Shown here: one piece after another, positions 18,980 through 28,360 of the stretch
Layout of the letters: the number at the start of each line of letters is the position of its first letter
Numbering within the stretch: the first letter of the stretch is position 1
From: an uncultured Candidatus Actinomarina sp.
Lineage (GTDB): Bacteria; Actinomycetota; Acidimicrobiia; Actinomarinales; Actinomarinaceae
Direction: 5' to 3'
Assembly: GCA_902571385.1 (NCBI GenBank)
Contig: CACGBK010000001.1
Coordinates: forward strand, 177,472 to 241,471
DNA length: 64,000 nucleotides
The notes under the pieces: model-generated
Databases searched by the model: none
What the model saw: the letters and a program-made list of their open reading frames with translations, nothing else
What the model was told of the DNA's origin: nothing
Made by a program: the position numbers and the translations under genes

Positions 18980-20272
18980 TTAAGAACCAAAATCTACTGA
19001 TTTAAGGACTGGGTTTACGTCACCCTCAGTTGTCCAAATATCATATGTTGCTGCGGTAGGATCTCCAGCTTCATTTAATTCAATTTCACCAGATGCTCCA
19101 ACGTAGTCAACATCTACACCGTCAGCAGCAAGTGCTATACATGCTACTCCGATACATTTTTCTCCACCAGATGATGCAGCAACAAGTCCAGAAGCAATTT
19201 CTGGGCCGGTTACACCATTAGCAGCAGCTGATATTGCCATTAACATGACAGCATCATATGCTTGAGGAGCAAAAATAAAGTTTCCAGAACCATCTTCACT
19301 TACTTGTGAGTAAGCAGCTGAGAAAGCTTCTAATGCTTCTCCAGCAGCAGCTCCAGGTGCTGTTCCCTTCATTCCGTCAAGCGCAGTTCCTAATCCACAA
19401 AGTGATGCAAGACCAGCATCTTTAACACCATCGGTCATATACCACGGTGTATCAAGAAGACCTTGCTCAAATGCAGGTTGAAGAACTCCACAACCAGTAG
19501 CAGGGAAAAGTATACCAACAATTGCGTCGGGTGTACCTTTTCCTACGGCTGTTACTTCAGAGTTAAATTCTGTTGCATCAGGAGCATGATAAACAACATT
19601 CTTAACAACTCCACCACCAGCTTCAAATGCTGATGCAGTAGCCTCTGCTAAACCTCTACCATAAGCGTCTGCTCTTGAAATGATAGCGATTGACTTAACA
19701 CCATCTTCTAACAATAATGACGCAAGTACATCACCTTGTAATAAATCTGATGGAGCGGTTCTTGCATAAAATCCTTTTTTATCCATTTTGGTAAATTGAG
19801 GACTTGTATTTGATGGGGATACCATAACAACTTCTGCAGCTATAGCTGTATCAAGGATTGCAAGGGAAGTACCACTACATGCAGCACCCATAACTCCTTG
19901 GGCTCCTCCAGCTATTGCTTCAGTAAGACTGTCAAGTGCTATCGCACCATCACATCCACTGTCTCCTTCAATGAGTTCGACAGGGACTCCATTTATACCG
20001 CCAGCAGCATTGATTTGCTGTACAGCGAGACTAGCTCCTAGTGCAATACCAGGTCCTAATGCAGCTAAATCACCAGATAGTGGCATAAGTGATGCCAATA
20101 CAAGTGGGTCACTTGCAGGAGCAGCTGTAGTAGTAGTGGCTTCCTCAGCTGGAGCTTCAGTAGTTTCTACTACCTCTTCTACAGCATCATCAGATCCACC
20201 GTCAGACCCACCACAGGCCGCAGCGATCAACGCTAAAACCGCAATCAAAGCTAAAGCTTTGCGATTTCTCAT
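18980..20272 (-). CDS. livK: Branched-chain amino-acid-type substrate-binding lipoprotein
   Basis: Binds substrate for the adjacent liv-type importer. Lipoprotein signal with cysteine at residue 20 (LIAAAC), then an acidic/TTTTAAPA linker typical of Acidimicrobiia, then a periplasmic-binding-protein type I fold beginning LVLASLMPLSGDLAALGPGI. Later family blocks include GDSGCDG and MGAACSGTS, where two cysteines probably form a disulfide. It is encoded on the opposite strand to livHMGF and converges with them. AAGGAAA precedes the start. Codons look richer in G+C than neighbours, which is common for abundant binding proteins. Confidence 0.93.
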   Translation of the reverse strand: MRNRKALALIAVLALIAAACGGSDGGSDDAVEEVVETTEAPAEEATTTTAAPASDPLVLASLMPLSGDLAALGPGIALGASLAVQQINAAGGINGVPVELIEGDSGCDGAIALDSLTEAIAGGAQGVMGAACSGTSLAILDTAIAAEVVMVSPSNTSPQFTKMDKKGFYARTAPSDLLQGDVLASLLLEDGVKSIAIISRADAYGRGLAEATASAFEAGGGVVKNVVYHAPDATEFNSEVTAVGKGTPDAIVGILFPATGCGVLQPAFEQGLLDTPWYMTDGVKDAGLASLCGLGTALDGMKGTAPGAAAGEALEAFSAAYSQVSEDGSGNFIFAPQAYDAVMLMAISAAANGVTGPEIASGLVAASSGGEKCIGVACIALAADGVDVDYVGASGEIELNEAGDPTAATYDIWTTEGDVNPVLKSVDFGS

Positions 20273-20281
20273 ATAATTTCC

Positions 20282-20326
20282 TTTCAGTCACTGAAATTAA
20301 AAAATTCCTACATAATTTGTAGGAAT
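20282..20326. promoter_or_regulatory. Two inverted repeats in the livK / CvpA-CAP divergent region
   Basis: Seen directly: TTTCAG-TCA-CTGAAA at 20282-20296 lies in the livK leader, and a perfect 9-bp repeat ATTCCTACA-taatt-TGTAGGAAT lies at 20304-20326. They may be operators for one or both divergent genes, but no regulator can be named. The second repeat covers an ATG at 20325, one reason to prefer the later start for the plus-strand gene. Confidence 0.35.
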
Positions 20327-20387
20327 GTATTACAACAATAGCGTAATCTGTGTACTCTTCAATAGCAGAAACAAAAAATTTTTAAAA

Positions 20388-21401
20388 ATGCTTGAAAATA
20401 TCGAAAATTTACTAGTTTTTCTAAATAACTTAGACTATCTAGATATTTTCATATATCTATTTATCATTTATTTAATATATTTTGGTTGGAAACGTGGTTC
20501 TGTTTTAGTTATTTACTATTTAGTGACTTTTTTGATATCTATATATTTAAGTTTCACATATTCTTTTACAATCGGTGAATATATAAGTAGTTGGCTAAAT
20601 TCAAACCAACTTACATCTCAAATATTTGCTGGGGTAACAATATTTATCTCTGTTTTAACGCTGAGTTCATTATTTCAAACATTTATTTATAGGCAAGATT
20701 CCAAAAAAGATGTTGGAAATAAATTATTGGGAAGTATAGGTTCAGTAGTTTTGAGCAATTTAGTATTAACATTTTTCTTTACAATAATCTCTCTTTTGTC
20801 TCTTCCAACTTATCTTGAGCAAAGTATTAAAGAATCAAATATTGTATCTTTTTATTTAAATTCTGATGGAGTTCCTCAGCAATCGCTTGAAGTAATAACT
20901 GGAACAGATATTCTAAAAATAACATCGAATATTAAAGAACTAACAGGAAAAACTTCAATATCTCTGAACGAATCAGGATGTTTAGAAATTCCTTCGTTTT
21001 CCGAAGCTAAATTAATATCTAGACAAAAAGAAACAAGTGAATTATTCGAACTAGTAAATATTGAGAGAATAAATGTAAATTCTGATCCATTAGAGTTTTC
21101 ACAGACTTTATCAAATATCGCAAATGATTATGCAAAGAAAATGTACATAGAAGGTTTTTGGTGTCATAAAGATCCCAGCAATGGGAATTTAGTTACAGAA
21201 CGATTGCTACAGGTTGGTTATCCACCTCCACAATTTATAGGAGAAAATTTGGCCATGGCTTCTACTATATACTCAGGCCATGAAAGTTTGATGGGTTCTG
21301 AATCACACCGAGACACAATTTTAGATTCAGAGTTTAAACGAATAGGCATCGGAATTGTATCTGGTCCCAATGGATTAATTATTGTTCAAATTTTTACATG
21401 A
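20388..21401 (+). CDS. CvpA-like membrane domain fused to a CAP/SCP domain
   Basis: Four or five N-terminal hydrophobic segments in a CvpA/colicin-V-production-like arrangement (YLFIIYLIYFGWKRGSV and following helices) are fused to a C-terminal CAP (cysteine-rich secretory/PR-1) domain of about 130 residues: FELVNIERINVN, HKDPSNG, FIGENLAMA, GSESHRDTILDSEFKRIGIGI. The CAP His/Glu cavity residues appear present. Such fusions occur in actinobacteria; the role is unknown, perhaps at the cell surface. The ATG at 20388 is chosen because the earlier ATG at 20325 sits inside an inverted repeat and adds no conserved sequence. Confidence 0.72.
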   Translation: MLENIENLLVFLNNLDYLDIFIYLFIIYLIYFGWKRGSVLVIYYLVTFLISIYLSFTYSFTIGEYISSWLNSNQLTSQIFAGVTIFISVLTLSSLFQTFIYRQDSKKDVGNKLLGSIGSVVLSNLVLTFFFTIISLLSLPTYLEQSIKESNIVSFYLNSDGVPQQSLEVITGTDILKITSNIKELTGKTSISLNESGCLEIPSFSEAKLISRQKETSELFELVNIERINVNSDPLEFSQTLSNIANDYAKKMYIEGFWCHKDPSNGNLVTERLLQVGYPPPQFIGENLAMASTIYSGHESLMGSESHRDTILDSEFKRIGIGIVSGPNGLIIVQIFT

Positions 21402-21697
21402 ATTTAGATACATCATCCTTTATTAAAAATCTTATAGCTGGGACTATAGACTATTTAAAAGAAATTAATTTTGATCTAGGCTTAAAACATGAAAAAAAAT
21501 TAGAGTCCGTTTTAATGAGTGAATTAAATAAAGATTTTGAGCTCCAAAGAAAAACACCAACACAAATAATCAATACTTTTTTAAATGAAGATCTTGAATT
21601 AAACATCAGATTAACGCCTAATGATTTGGGTGAACAAGCACTCGATCAAATAATTTTATGGGGAATCTCAAAAGCAAAACATCTTGATGGTAAATAA
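21398..21697 (+). CDS. Small protein of unknown function
   Basis: Not recognised. 99 residues, mostly polar and helical, with no signal peptide or membrane segment. It overlaps the CAP-domain gene by 4 bases (ATGA), so it is probably translated with it. It ends 17 bases before the end of convergent rex. Confidence 0.55.
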   Translation: MNLDTSSFIKNLIAGTIDYLKEINFDLGLKHEKKLESVLMSELNKDFELQRKTPTQIINTFLNEDLELNIRLTPNDLGEQALDQIILWGISKAKHLDGK

Positions 21698-21713
21698 GAA
21701 TTTAATTAAATTA

Positions 21714-22358
21714 TTATTTTACTGCTTTTAGTACTGGTCTATCTAAGTAGTAGCTTAATATTTGAAGTTCTTGAGAAAGATCGACTGATCTAATTTGAAC
21801 ATCAGCAGTATTTTTAAGTAAAACAGGTGCAAAATTTAAAATTGATTTTATGTTACATTCAATTAACTTATCAGCAATTTGTTGAGCTACTTTCCCTGGT
21901 GTAGCAATTATTCCTATTGCAACATTGTATTTTTCGCATGTATTTTGCATTTCTGATATTGGTTTAACTACCAATCCAGCTATTTGTTTATTAATTTTTT
22001 TTGGGTCATCATCAAATAATCCAACAACACCAAATCCTCTTTCTTGAAATCCTCCATAATGTGCAAGTGCTGATCCAAGATTACCAACTCCTACAATAAC
22101 AGCACTCCAGCCCTCAACTAATCCAAGTTCTAGTTGAAGCTGATTTCTCAATGTTGAAACTTCATATCCAACTCCTCTAGTGCCAAGAGTTCCAAGATAG
22201 GATAAGTCTCTTCTAACTTGTGCGTCATTAACTTTTGCGAGCTCTGCTAGTTTTTTTGAGGATATTCCAATAGTTTTTTCATCTATAAGCTCAAGACATT
22301 GTAAATACAGAGGCAGTCTTTTAACTGTTGCCGGTGGAATATTATTATTACTTTTCAC
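21714..22358 (-). CDS. rex: Redox-sensing transcriptional repressor Rex
   Basis: Represses respiratory and fermentation genes until NADH rises. It has an N-terminal winged helix (about 10-80, with VNDAQVRRDLSYLG and GTRGVGYEV) and a Rossmann NAD(H) domain with GVGNLGSAL (90-98) and FDDD (115-118). The C-terminal helix with LSYYLDRPVL swaps between subunits in known structures. At 214 residues it is standard. A perfect Rex-type palindrome lies at 23787-23804, upstream of nuoA and 1.4 kb from this gene. No matching site is seen before rex itself. Confidence 0.95.
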   Translation of the reverse strand: MKSNNNIPPATVKRLPLYLQCLELIDEKTIGISSKKLAELAKVNDAQVRRDLSYLGTLGTRGVGYEVSTLRNQLQLELGLVEGWSAVIVGVGNLGSALAHYGGFQERGFGVVGLFDDDPKKINKQIAGLVVKPISEMQNTCEKYNVAIGIIATPGKVAQQIADKLIECNIKSILNFAPVLLKNTADVQIRSVDLSQELQILSYYLDRPVLKAVK

Positions 22359-22469
22359 TAATGCACAATCTAATAAGAATTAAAAAATAAGATAACTTAC
22401 AATTAATTTTTTTATTTTTATATAAATTAATGTTTTATTGATATTTAGAGTAATTTGGAGACATAAATA

Positions 22470-23750
22470 ATGAACAATGAAAAAATATATGATGTTTTAA
22501 TAGTAGGGGCAGGCCCATCTGGCTCCAATACAGCAATTTCATTTAAAAATTTGAACCCAAATTTAAAAATTGGAATTATTGACAAAGCAATATTTCCTAG
22601 AGACAAATCTTGTGGAGACGCAATTGGTCCCGGAGTCATAAATGCATTAAAAAGATTTAACAATGAACATATTTTAGAAGATGAACCACAAGTAATTTCT
22701 ACGTCATTATTTGGTCCTGACGATATCGGGATTCAGAATTATATTCCTAAAGTTAAAAACAAAGATGATTCTGTTGTTTATGTAATTCCAAGATATGAAC
22801 TTGATAATCGTATATTCAATATAGCTAAAGAGTTAAATGTTGAAAGTTTTGAAAATACAAGATTCGTAAAATATGAAAACACGGAAGAGGAAAATATTTT
22901 AAGAGTAGAGGTTCAAGATTCTGAAAATCAAAAAACGTCTTTATATACAAAGTTGTTGGTCGGGGCAGATGGAGCTAACTCTAGAGTTAGAAAAAGTTTA
23001 AATTTGAAACAGAATAGTGACATTCATAAAGCAATTGCTATTAGAGCATATATTGACAGTCCAAATTATATTGAAATTTTTAAAGAGAGAACCTTAATGT
23101 TTGAAATAAATGTTTCAGCTCTAAAAGGATATGCATGGGCATTTCCAAGTAAAGGCAGTCTAATAAATATAGGAATTGGGATGCCATTGAATTTGTTTAA
23201 AAAAGACAATATGGATATTAATAAAATGTTAGATCAATTTGTTAACACATTGGAGTCAAAGGGAGTAATAATTGAGAATATAAGAATGGAAAAAAGCTAC
23301 ATGCTTCCATTTGCATCTTCGAGACCGACATTGGCTCATGATAAGGTTGCACTTGTTGGAGATGCAGGATCTATGATTAATCCAATGAGTGGGGAAGGTA
23401 TATTTTATGGAATGGAGGCTGGATATTTATTAGCTAAAGAAACATTTACATCACTAGACACTACTAATTTAAATAAAAATATCAAAAGATATGAAAAAGC
23501 TCTCAATCAAAGGTTTGGAAAACATTTTTTAAGTTGTGCAGTAGCGAGACTAGTACTTCAAAGTCCATTTATGACAAAAAGACTTTTGAGAATCGCATCA
23601 GTAGATAAAAATACAATAAACTTTGTTGTCGAGCTCTTGTTTGATGAAGCTAGGTTAACTCTAAAAGAGACTTTTCTACTATCAGCTAAGTTTATTTTAC
23701 CCTTCAAAACATTAAGGTTTTTCACTAAATCTCCGTCTTTTTCGCTATAA
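22470..23750 (+). CDS. Geranylgeranyl-reductase-family FAD oxidoreductase
   Basis: Flavoenzyme of the GGR family, which reduces isoprenoid double bonds in menaquinone side chains, lipids or chlorophyll precursors. Motifs: Rossmann GAGPSGSN (about 13-20), FPRDKSCGD (about 43-51), and the FAD-binding VALVGDAGSMINPMSGEGI. At 426 residues it is typical. In actinobacteria a member of this family commonly precedes nuoA, where a menaquinone-saturating role (MenJ-like) makes sense beside complex I. The exact substrate is not shown by the sequence. Confidence 0.86.
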   Translation: MNNEKIYDVLIVGAGPSGSNTAISFKNLNPNLKIGIIDKAIFPRDKSCGDAIGPGVINALKRFNNEHILEDEPQVISTSLFGPDDIGIQNYIPKVKNKDDSVVYVIPRYELDNRIFNIAKELNVESFENTRFVKYENTEEENILRVEVQDSENQKTSLYTKLLVGADGANSRVRKSLNLKQNSDIHKAIAIRAYIDSPNYIEIFKERTLMFEINVSALKGYAWAFPSKGSLINIGIGMPLNLFKKDNMDINKMLDQFVNTLESKGVIIENIRMEKSYMLPFASSRPTLAHDKVALVGDAGSMINPMSGEGIFYGMEAGYLLAKETFTSLDTTNLNKNIKRYEKALNQRFGKHFLSCAVARLVLQSPFMTKRLLRIASVDKNTINFVVELLFDEARLTLKETFLLSAKFILPFKTLRFFTKSPSFSL

Positions 23751-23774
23751 CAAAAACCTGAATAAGTACTAAAA

Positions 23775-23780
23775 TAGAAT
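23775..23780 (+). promoter_or_regulatory. Possible -10 element for the first nuo operon
   Basis: TAGAAT lies 7 bases before the Rex-type palindrome, so the expected transcription start would fall in the operator. No convincing -35 is seen. Weak evidence alone; the placement relative to the operator is what supports it. Confidence 0.3.
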
Positions 23781-23786
23781 CACACA

Positions 23787-23804
23787 TTGTGAAAATTTTC
23801 ACAA
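23787..23804 (+). promoter_or_regulatory. Rex operator upstream of nuoA
   Basis: TTGTGAAAATTTTCACAA is a perfect 18-bp palindrome that matches the known Rex consensus TTGTGAAnnnnTTCACAA. It lies 13 bases before the nuoA start codon and just before its ribosome-binding site, so Rex bound here would block transcription of complex I operon 1 when NADH is low. rex is encoded nearby. Confidence 0.88.
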
Positions 23805-23817
23805 ATAGGGAGGGAAT

Positions 23818-24225
23818 GTGATTAACTGGTTACCAATCTTGGTAATGTTATTTATCGGCATTGGATTTGCACTTGCATCATTAGGTGTTTCATATTTGTT
23901 GTCTCCCAAAAATCCAACACCTGAAAAGTTATCTCCATATGAGTCTGGAATATTTCCTGAAGAAGAGCCCTCTCAACGATTCCCAGTGAAGTTTTACATG
24001 GTTGCCATGCTTTATATAGTTTTTGATATAGAAATAATTTTTCTACTCGCTTGGGCAACTAGGTTTGAGCAACTTGGCTGGTACGGAATTATCGTAATTT
24101 TCATATTTACATTTTTTGTTCTTGAAACTCTATATTATGTCTGGAAAAGAAATGTCTTAGATTGGAATGTACCCAGAAGACAAAGATATCACGAACCAGT
24201 CAAAGATTATGAAGGAAGTGGTTAA
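23818..24225 (+). CDS. nuoA: NADH-quinone oxidoreductase subunit A (operon 1)
   Basis: Small membrane subunit of complex I, part of the quinone-channel entry. 135 residues with three hydrophobic segments; family block [20 protein letters not shown] (the loop that carries the A/D switch cysteine in other species has ESG here) and [13 protein letters not shown]. The GTG start has AGGGAGGG just upstream. First gene of the 14-subunit operon, directly after the Rex operator; ends overlapping nuoB by 1 base. Confidence 0.94.
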   Translation: MINWLPILVMLFIGIGFALASLGVSYLLSPKNPTPEKLSPYESGIFPEEEPSQRFPVKFYMVAMLYIVFDIEIIFLLAWATRFEQLGWYGIIVIFIFTFFVLETLYYVWKRNVLDWNVPRRQRYHEPVKDYEGSG

Positions 24226-24686
24226 TGTATTCACCTGATAATATTTTTACAACCACAATTGATAAAGCTGTAAGATGGTCTCGTACACAATCTATGTGGC
24301 CTGTAACTTTTGGTCTTGCATGTTGTGCAATAGAAATGATGGCAGCTGGTTCAGCAAAGTATGACCTAGCAAGATACGGAATGGAAGTTTTTAGAGCTTC
24401 TCCAAGACAAGCTGATCTAATGATAGTTGCTGGAAGGGTTTCACAAAAAATGGCTCCTGTATTGAGACAAGTCTATGATCAAATGGCCGAACCAAAATGG
24501 GTAATTGCAATGGGGGCATGTTCCTCGACTGGAGGAATGTTCAACAATTATGCACTAGTTCAAGGTGTTGACCACATAGTCCCTGTAGATATATATGTAC
24601 CCGGATGCCCTCCCGGACCTCAATCATTAATGCATGGAATTTTAACATTACATCAAAAAATTATGGACAGGGAGATAAATAGATAA
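24225..24686 (+). CDS. nuoB: NADH-quinone oxidoreductase subunit B (operon 1)
   Basis: Holds the terminal 4Fe-4S cluster N2 next to the quinone site. All four ligands are visible: C33 and C34 (tandem), C99 and C128 (VPGCPPGP). The [13 protein letters not shown] block is also conserved. At 153 residues it is a normal short NuoB. It shares a base with both nuoA and nuoC, a tight translational arrangement. Confidence 0.96.
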   Translation: MYSPDNIFTTTIDKAVRWSRTQSMWPVTFGLACCAIEMMAAGSAKYDLARYGMEVFRASPRQADLMIVAGRVSQKMAPVLRQVYDQMAEPKWVIAMGACSSTGGMFNNYALVQGVDHIVPVDIYVPGCPPGPQSLMHGILTLHQKIMDREINR

Positions 24687-25093
24687 TGTTTGAAAATATA
24701 GAACTTAGTCCAAATGAATATTTTGAAAAAGTTGAAGAATTAAAAAATGATGGTTTCGAAATGATGGTCGATTTAACAGCTATAGATTGGTTTAGGAAAA
24801 AAGAACCCAGATTCGAAATTGTAGTTAATTTCTTATCTGTTTCCAAAAACAAAAGAGTATGTTTAGTGGTAAAAGTTAATGATGATTTAAATGTTCCCTC
24901 GATCACAAGCCTCTATCCAAGTGCTAACTTTTACGAAAGAGAAGTATTTGATATGTTTGGTATTAACTTTGAAGACCATCCTGATTTAACAAGAATTTTA
25001 ATGCCAGATGATTGGAATGGTCATCCACTAAGAAAAGATTATGGTTCTGGAAGAATTCCAGTTCAATTTAAAAATGCACCGAAGGTTGAATAA
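24686..25093 (+). CDS. nuoC: NADH-quinone oxidoreductase subunit C (operon 1)
   Basis: 30-kDa-type peripheral arm subunit. The signature is present: [23 protein letters not shown] and GHPLRKDYG. At 135 residues it is much shorter than the typical 170-230, having only the conserved core. Shortness fits genome streamlining, as the core fold and signature are intact. Confidence 0.93.
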   Translation: MFENIELSPNEYFEKVEELKNDGFEMMVDLTAIDWFRKKEPRFEIVVNFLSVSKNKRVCLVVKVNDDLNVPSITSLYPSANFYEREVFDMFGINFEDHPDLTRILMPDDWNGHPLRKDYGSGRIPVQFKNAPKVE

Positions 25094-25095
25094 AT

Positions 25096-26451
25096 ATGGA
25101 AGAAAATAAAGAATCCTTAAAAGACGTAGATTTTTGGGCAACAAATTCTGAGGAAAGCGGTTGGAATATTTCATCAACTGATGAAGGATCTCAAAAAATG
25201 CTAGATCAAGAGGATGATATTAACACAAAGATACAGATGGGTTCAGAGGTTGTTGATGATTACTTCATAGAAGAAGATGTATCAGATGATGAAAGAATGA
25301 TACTAAACATGGGCCCACAGCACCCATCAACTCATGGTGTTCTAAGGCTTCAAGTCGAGCTTGAAGGTGAAGTAGTTAGAAGAGTTCAGCCTGTAATCGG
25401 TTATTTACATACTGGAATGGAAAAAACAGGGGAAGAGCTAAATTATTTTCAAGGACCAACAAACACAACAAGAATGGATTATTTATCACCATTTTTTAAT
25501 GAACTTGTTTTTTCTTTAGCAACTGAAAAATTGCTTGATATAGAAGTTCCCGATAGAGCATCAACAATAAGAATTCTTATGACAGAGTTGAATAGAGTTT
25601 CTTCACACCTTGTTGCTCTAGCTACTGGAGGTATGGATATTGGAGCTTTATCAATGATGATTTTTGGATTTAGAGAGCGAGAATTAATTTTAGATTTTTT
25701 TGAAAAGACAACTGGTTTAAGAATGAATCATAACTTCATTAGACCTGGTGGCGTCGCAGCGGACCTACCAGACAATTGGCAAAAAGATGTTGAGCAAATA
25801 TTAAAAATAATTCCTGAAAAACTAAAAGATTATGATGAGATGCTTTTAGATAATCCTATCTGGCAGGGTAGATTAAAAAATGTTGGGATTTTAACAACTG
25901 AGGAATGCTTTGCTTATGGAATTACAGGACCAAGCCTTAGAGCAAGCGGTTATGCGTGGGACTTAAGAAAAATGCAACCTTATTCAGGTATAGATAAATA
26001 TGAATTTGATGTTCCGGTTTTAAAAGAAGGGGATGTTTTTGCTCGTTGGAGAATTAAAGTCCTTGAAATTTTTGAAAGTCTTAAAATTGTCGAACAGGTT
26101 ATGGGAGATATGCCAAAAGGGCCTTTCAAAATTCAAGATAAAAAAATTACACCGCCTCCTCGTAAGAGATTAGATGAATCGATGGAAGCATTAATTCACC
26201 ATTTCAAAATCTATACAGAAGGATTTAAAGTTCCTCCAGGCCAGGTTTACACAACAGTAGAATCTCCAAGAGGAGAATTAGGTTGTTTTATTGTTTCTGA
26301 TGGGTCACCAAAACCTTACAGAATGCATGTTAGAGGTCCTTCGTTTTGCAATCTCCAGGCTTTACCAGTAGTTATGTCGGACAGCCCAATAGCAGATGCT
26401 GTAGCTGCTATAGCATCTCTTGATCCAGTTTTAGGAGATGTCGATCGATGA
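25096..26451 (+). CDS. nuoD: NADH-quinone oxidoreductase subunit D (operon 1)
   Basis: 49-kDa-type subunit lining the quinone cavity with NuoB. Quinone-site residues are conserved: H76 and H80 in GPQHPSTHG and Y129 in TRMDY (the tyrosine matching NDUFS2 Tyr108). The position matching NDUFS2 Arg85 is Thr106 (GYLHTGMEK). It ends with the usual DPVLGDVDR. The first 65 residues are an acidic extension not found in most NuoD; the first clear homology begins at about residue 68. The end overlaps nuoE by 4 bases. Confidence 0.96.
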   Translation: MEENKESLKDVDFWATNSEESGWNISSTDEGSQKMLDQEDDINTKIQMGSEVVDDYFIEEDVSDDERMILNMGPQHPSTHGVLRLQVELEGEVVRRVQPVIGYLHTGMEKTGEELNYFQGPTNTTRMDYLSPFFNELVFSLATEKLLDIEVPDRASTIRILMTELNRVSSHLVALATGGMDIGALSMMIFGFRERELILDFFEKTTGLRMNHNFIRPGGVAADLPDNWQKDVEQILKIIPEKLKDYDEMLLDNPIWQGRLKNVGILTTEECFAYGITGPSLRASGYAWDLRKMQPYSGIDKYEFDVPVLKEGDVFARWRIKVLEIFESLKIVEQVMGDMPKGPFKIQDKKITPPPRKRLDESMEALIHHFKIYTEGFKVPPGQVYTTVESPRGELGCFIVSDGSPKPYRMHVRGPSFCNLQALPVVMSDSPIADAVAAIASLDPVLGDVDR

Positions 26452-27065
26452 GTTGGGATAATGAACTGCTTGAAAGAGCTCATAAGATAATTGAATTGTA
26501 TCCACAAAAAAGATCTGCACTTGGTCCACTATTATATTTGGCTCAAGAAAAAGATGGATTTATTTCTGATGATTCCATTGTTGAAATAAGTAATCTTGTT
26601 GACATAACGGAGGTTCAAGTAAAATCTGTCTCTTCTTTTTATTCGATGTACAAAGAGGAGCAAACAGGAACTTATTTATTAAGTGTGTGTAAATCAATAT
26701 CTTGTGAAATTAATGACTCTAGAAGTGTTATCAACTCCGTAAAAGAATTCACTGGATTAGAAAATTACGAAACAGATCAAGATAAGCTATTTACTTTCGA
26801 AGAGGTCGAATGCATTGGAGCTTGTGGAGGAGCTCCTGCTGTACAAGTGAATTATGAAACGGTAGAAGGATTAACACCTGAAAAAACGATTGAAATGTGT
26901 GAGTGGTTAAAAAATGACAAACCAGAAATAATTGTTGCTGATCAATTACAGAATAAATTCGGAGGTACAAAATCTTTTGACTGGGCAATTGAAGACAATA
27001 CCGGTTCAGCATATACAGTGCCAGGTTTTCAAAATATTGGAACAGCAAAAGAGAAGGATAATTAA
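26448..27065 (+). CDS. nuoE: NADH-quinone oxidoreductase subunit E (operon 1)
   Basis: 24-kDa-type subunit with 2Fe-2S cluster N1a. Ligands C81 and C86 (CKSISC) and C122 and C126 (CIGACGGAP) are all present. The N-terminal helical domain (AHKIIELYPQKRSALGPLLY) is conserved. 205 residues; the last 40 after the thioredoxin-like core are variable. Part of the NADH module that is absent from the second operon. Confidence 0.95.
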   Translation: MSWDNELLERAHKIIELYPQKRSALGPLLYLAQEKDGFISDDSIVEISNLVDITEVQVKSVSSFYSMYKEEQTGTYLLSVCKSISCEINDSRSVINSVKEFTGLENYETDQDKLFTFEEVECIGACGGAPAVQVNYETVEGLTPEKTIEMCEWLKNDKPEIIVADQLQNKFGGTKSFDWAIEDNTGSAYTVPGFQNIGTAKEKDN

Positions 27066-28360
27066 TGAAAGAAACTTTATTACTCACCAAACATATGCGC
27101 GATTTTCCTGAGAACAGTCACAATATTGAGGTTTATGAAAAAAATAATGGCTACAGTGCTTTAAAAAAAGTCTTAAAAGAAGACAATCCAGAAAATGTAA
27201 TTAACGAAATTAAAGATTCAAACATAAGAGGTAGAGGAGGAGCAGGTTTTCCTACAGGAGTAAAATGGGGCTTTTTAGCCGAGGATGAAGACAGGTATTT
27301 AGTAATTAATGGTGATGAATCCGAGCCGGGTACATTTAAAGATAGGATTCTATTGGAAAGAGATCCACACCAATTAATTGAAGGTGTAATAATTACATGT
27401 TTTGCCTCAAATATTAAAAAAGCATTCATTTATATTCGTGGTGAATATGCAAAACCGGCAAGAAGAGTACAAGAAGCAGTAGAGCAAGCTTATGAAAAAG
27501 GATATTTGGGCGATAACATACTTGGAACCAATTTATCACTTGATATTGTAGTTCACCTAGGGGCAGGAGCCTATATATGTGGAGAAGAAACTGCTCTTCT
27601 TAACTCACTTGAAGGAAAGAGAGGAGAACCTAGACTAAAACCACCTTACTTTCCTGCCGTGATGGGATTATATAACAAACCAACTTTGGTTAATAATGTT
27701 GAAACAATATCTTCCGTTCCATGGATCATAAATAATTCAGGCAAAGAGTACGCAAAGCTTGGAGTAGAAGGTTCAACAGGAACAAGAATCTTTAGTCTTT
27801 CTGGACATGTTAGAACCCCAGGAAATTTTGAAATAGAAATGGGAAAAAGTTTTGGAGAGTTTGTTGATACTTTTGGTAATGGAATTAAAGATGACAAAAA
27901 AGTAAAAGCATATATTCCTGGAGGTGCTTCAGCGCCATGGTTTACTGGAGATCAACTCGATATAAAAATGACAATAGACGATGTTGCTAATGCTGGATCT
28001 ATGCTGGGTTCAGGGGCAGTTGTTGTAATGGACGAGGATACTAATTTAGTCTACGCAGCGAAAAGCATAGTAAGTTTTTTTGCTCATGAATCTTGTGGTC
28101 AATGTACTCCTTGTAGAGAAGGAACTACATGGTTAGAAATGATACTGGAGCGAATAGCAAGCGGAAGAGGAAGGCTGTCAGACATAAGCTTGTTGGTAGA
28201 TGTTTGTGATAATATTTCACCAGGTTTGTCGTGGCCACCTAAAATGACAACAATTTGTCCTTTAGGTCCATCTGCAGTATCTCCAATAACGTCTTTGTTG
28301 GATAATTTTTCAGATGAATTAATGAAGATGTTGCCAACAAAAATTCCTATTGCTCAATGA
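27065..28360 (+). CDS. nuoF: NADH-quinone oxidoreductase subunit F (operon 1)
   Basis: NADH-oxidising 51-kDa-type subunit with FMN and cluster N3. Glycine-rich GRGGAGFPTGVKWG (about 56-69) binds FMN/NADH; NGDESEPGTFKDR follows; cluster N3 ligands are C344, C347, C350 (SCGQCTPC) and C398. At 431 residues it is standard. With NuoE and NuoG it forms the NADH dehydrogenase module. Confidence 0.96.
   Translation: MKETLLLTKHMRDFPENSHNIEVYEKNNGYSALKKVLKEDNPENVINEIKDSNIRGRGGAGFPTGVKWGFLAEDEDRYLVINGDESEPGTFKDRILLERDPHQLIEGVIITCFASNIKKAFIYIRGEYAKPARRVQEAVEQAYEKGYLGDNILGTNLSLDIVVHLGAGAYICGEETALLNSLEGKRGEPRLKPPYFPAVMGLYNKPTLVNNVETISSVPWIINNSGKEYAKLGVEGSTGTRIFSLSGHVRTPGNFEIEMGKSFGEFVDTFGNGIKDDKKVKAYIPGGASAPWFTGDQLDIKMTIDDVANAGSMLGSGAVVVMDEDTNLVYAAKSIVSFFAHESCGQCTPCREGTTWLEMILERIASGRGRLSDISLLVDVCDNISPGLSWPPKMTTICPLGPSAVSPITSLLDNFSDELMKMLPTKIPIAQ

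Noticed and set aside
24686..25093. nuoC1 as a truncated gene
   Set aside because: Only 135 codons, but the complete 30-kDa signature and both conserved blocks are present and the frame abuts nuoB and nuoD cleanly.
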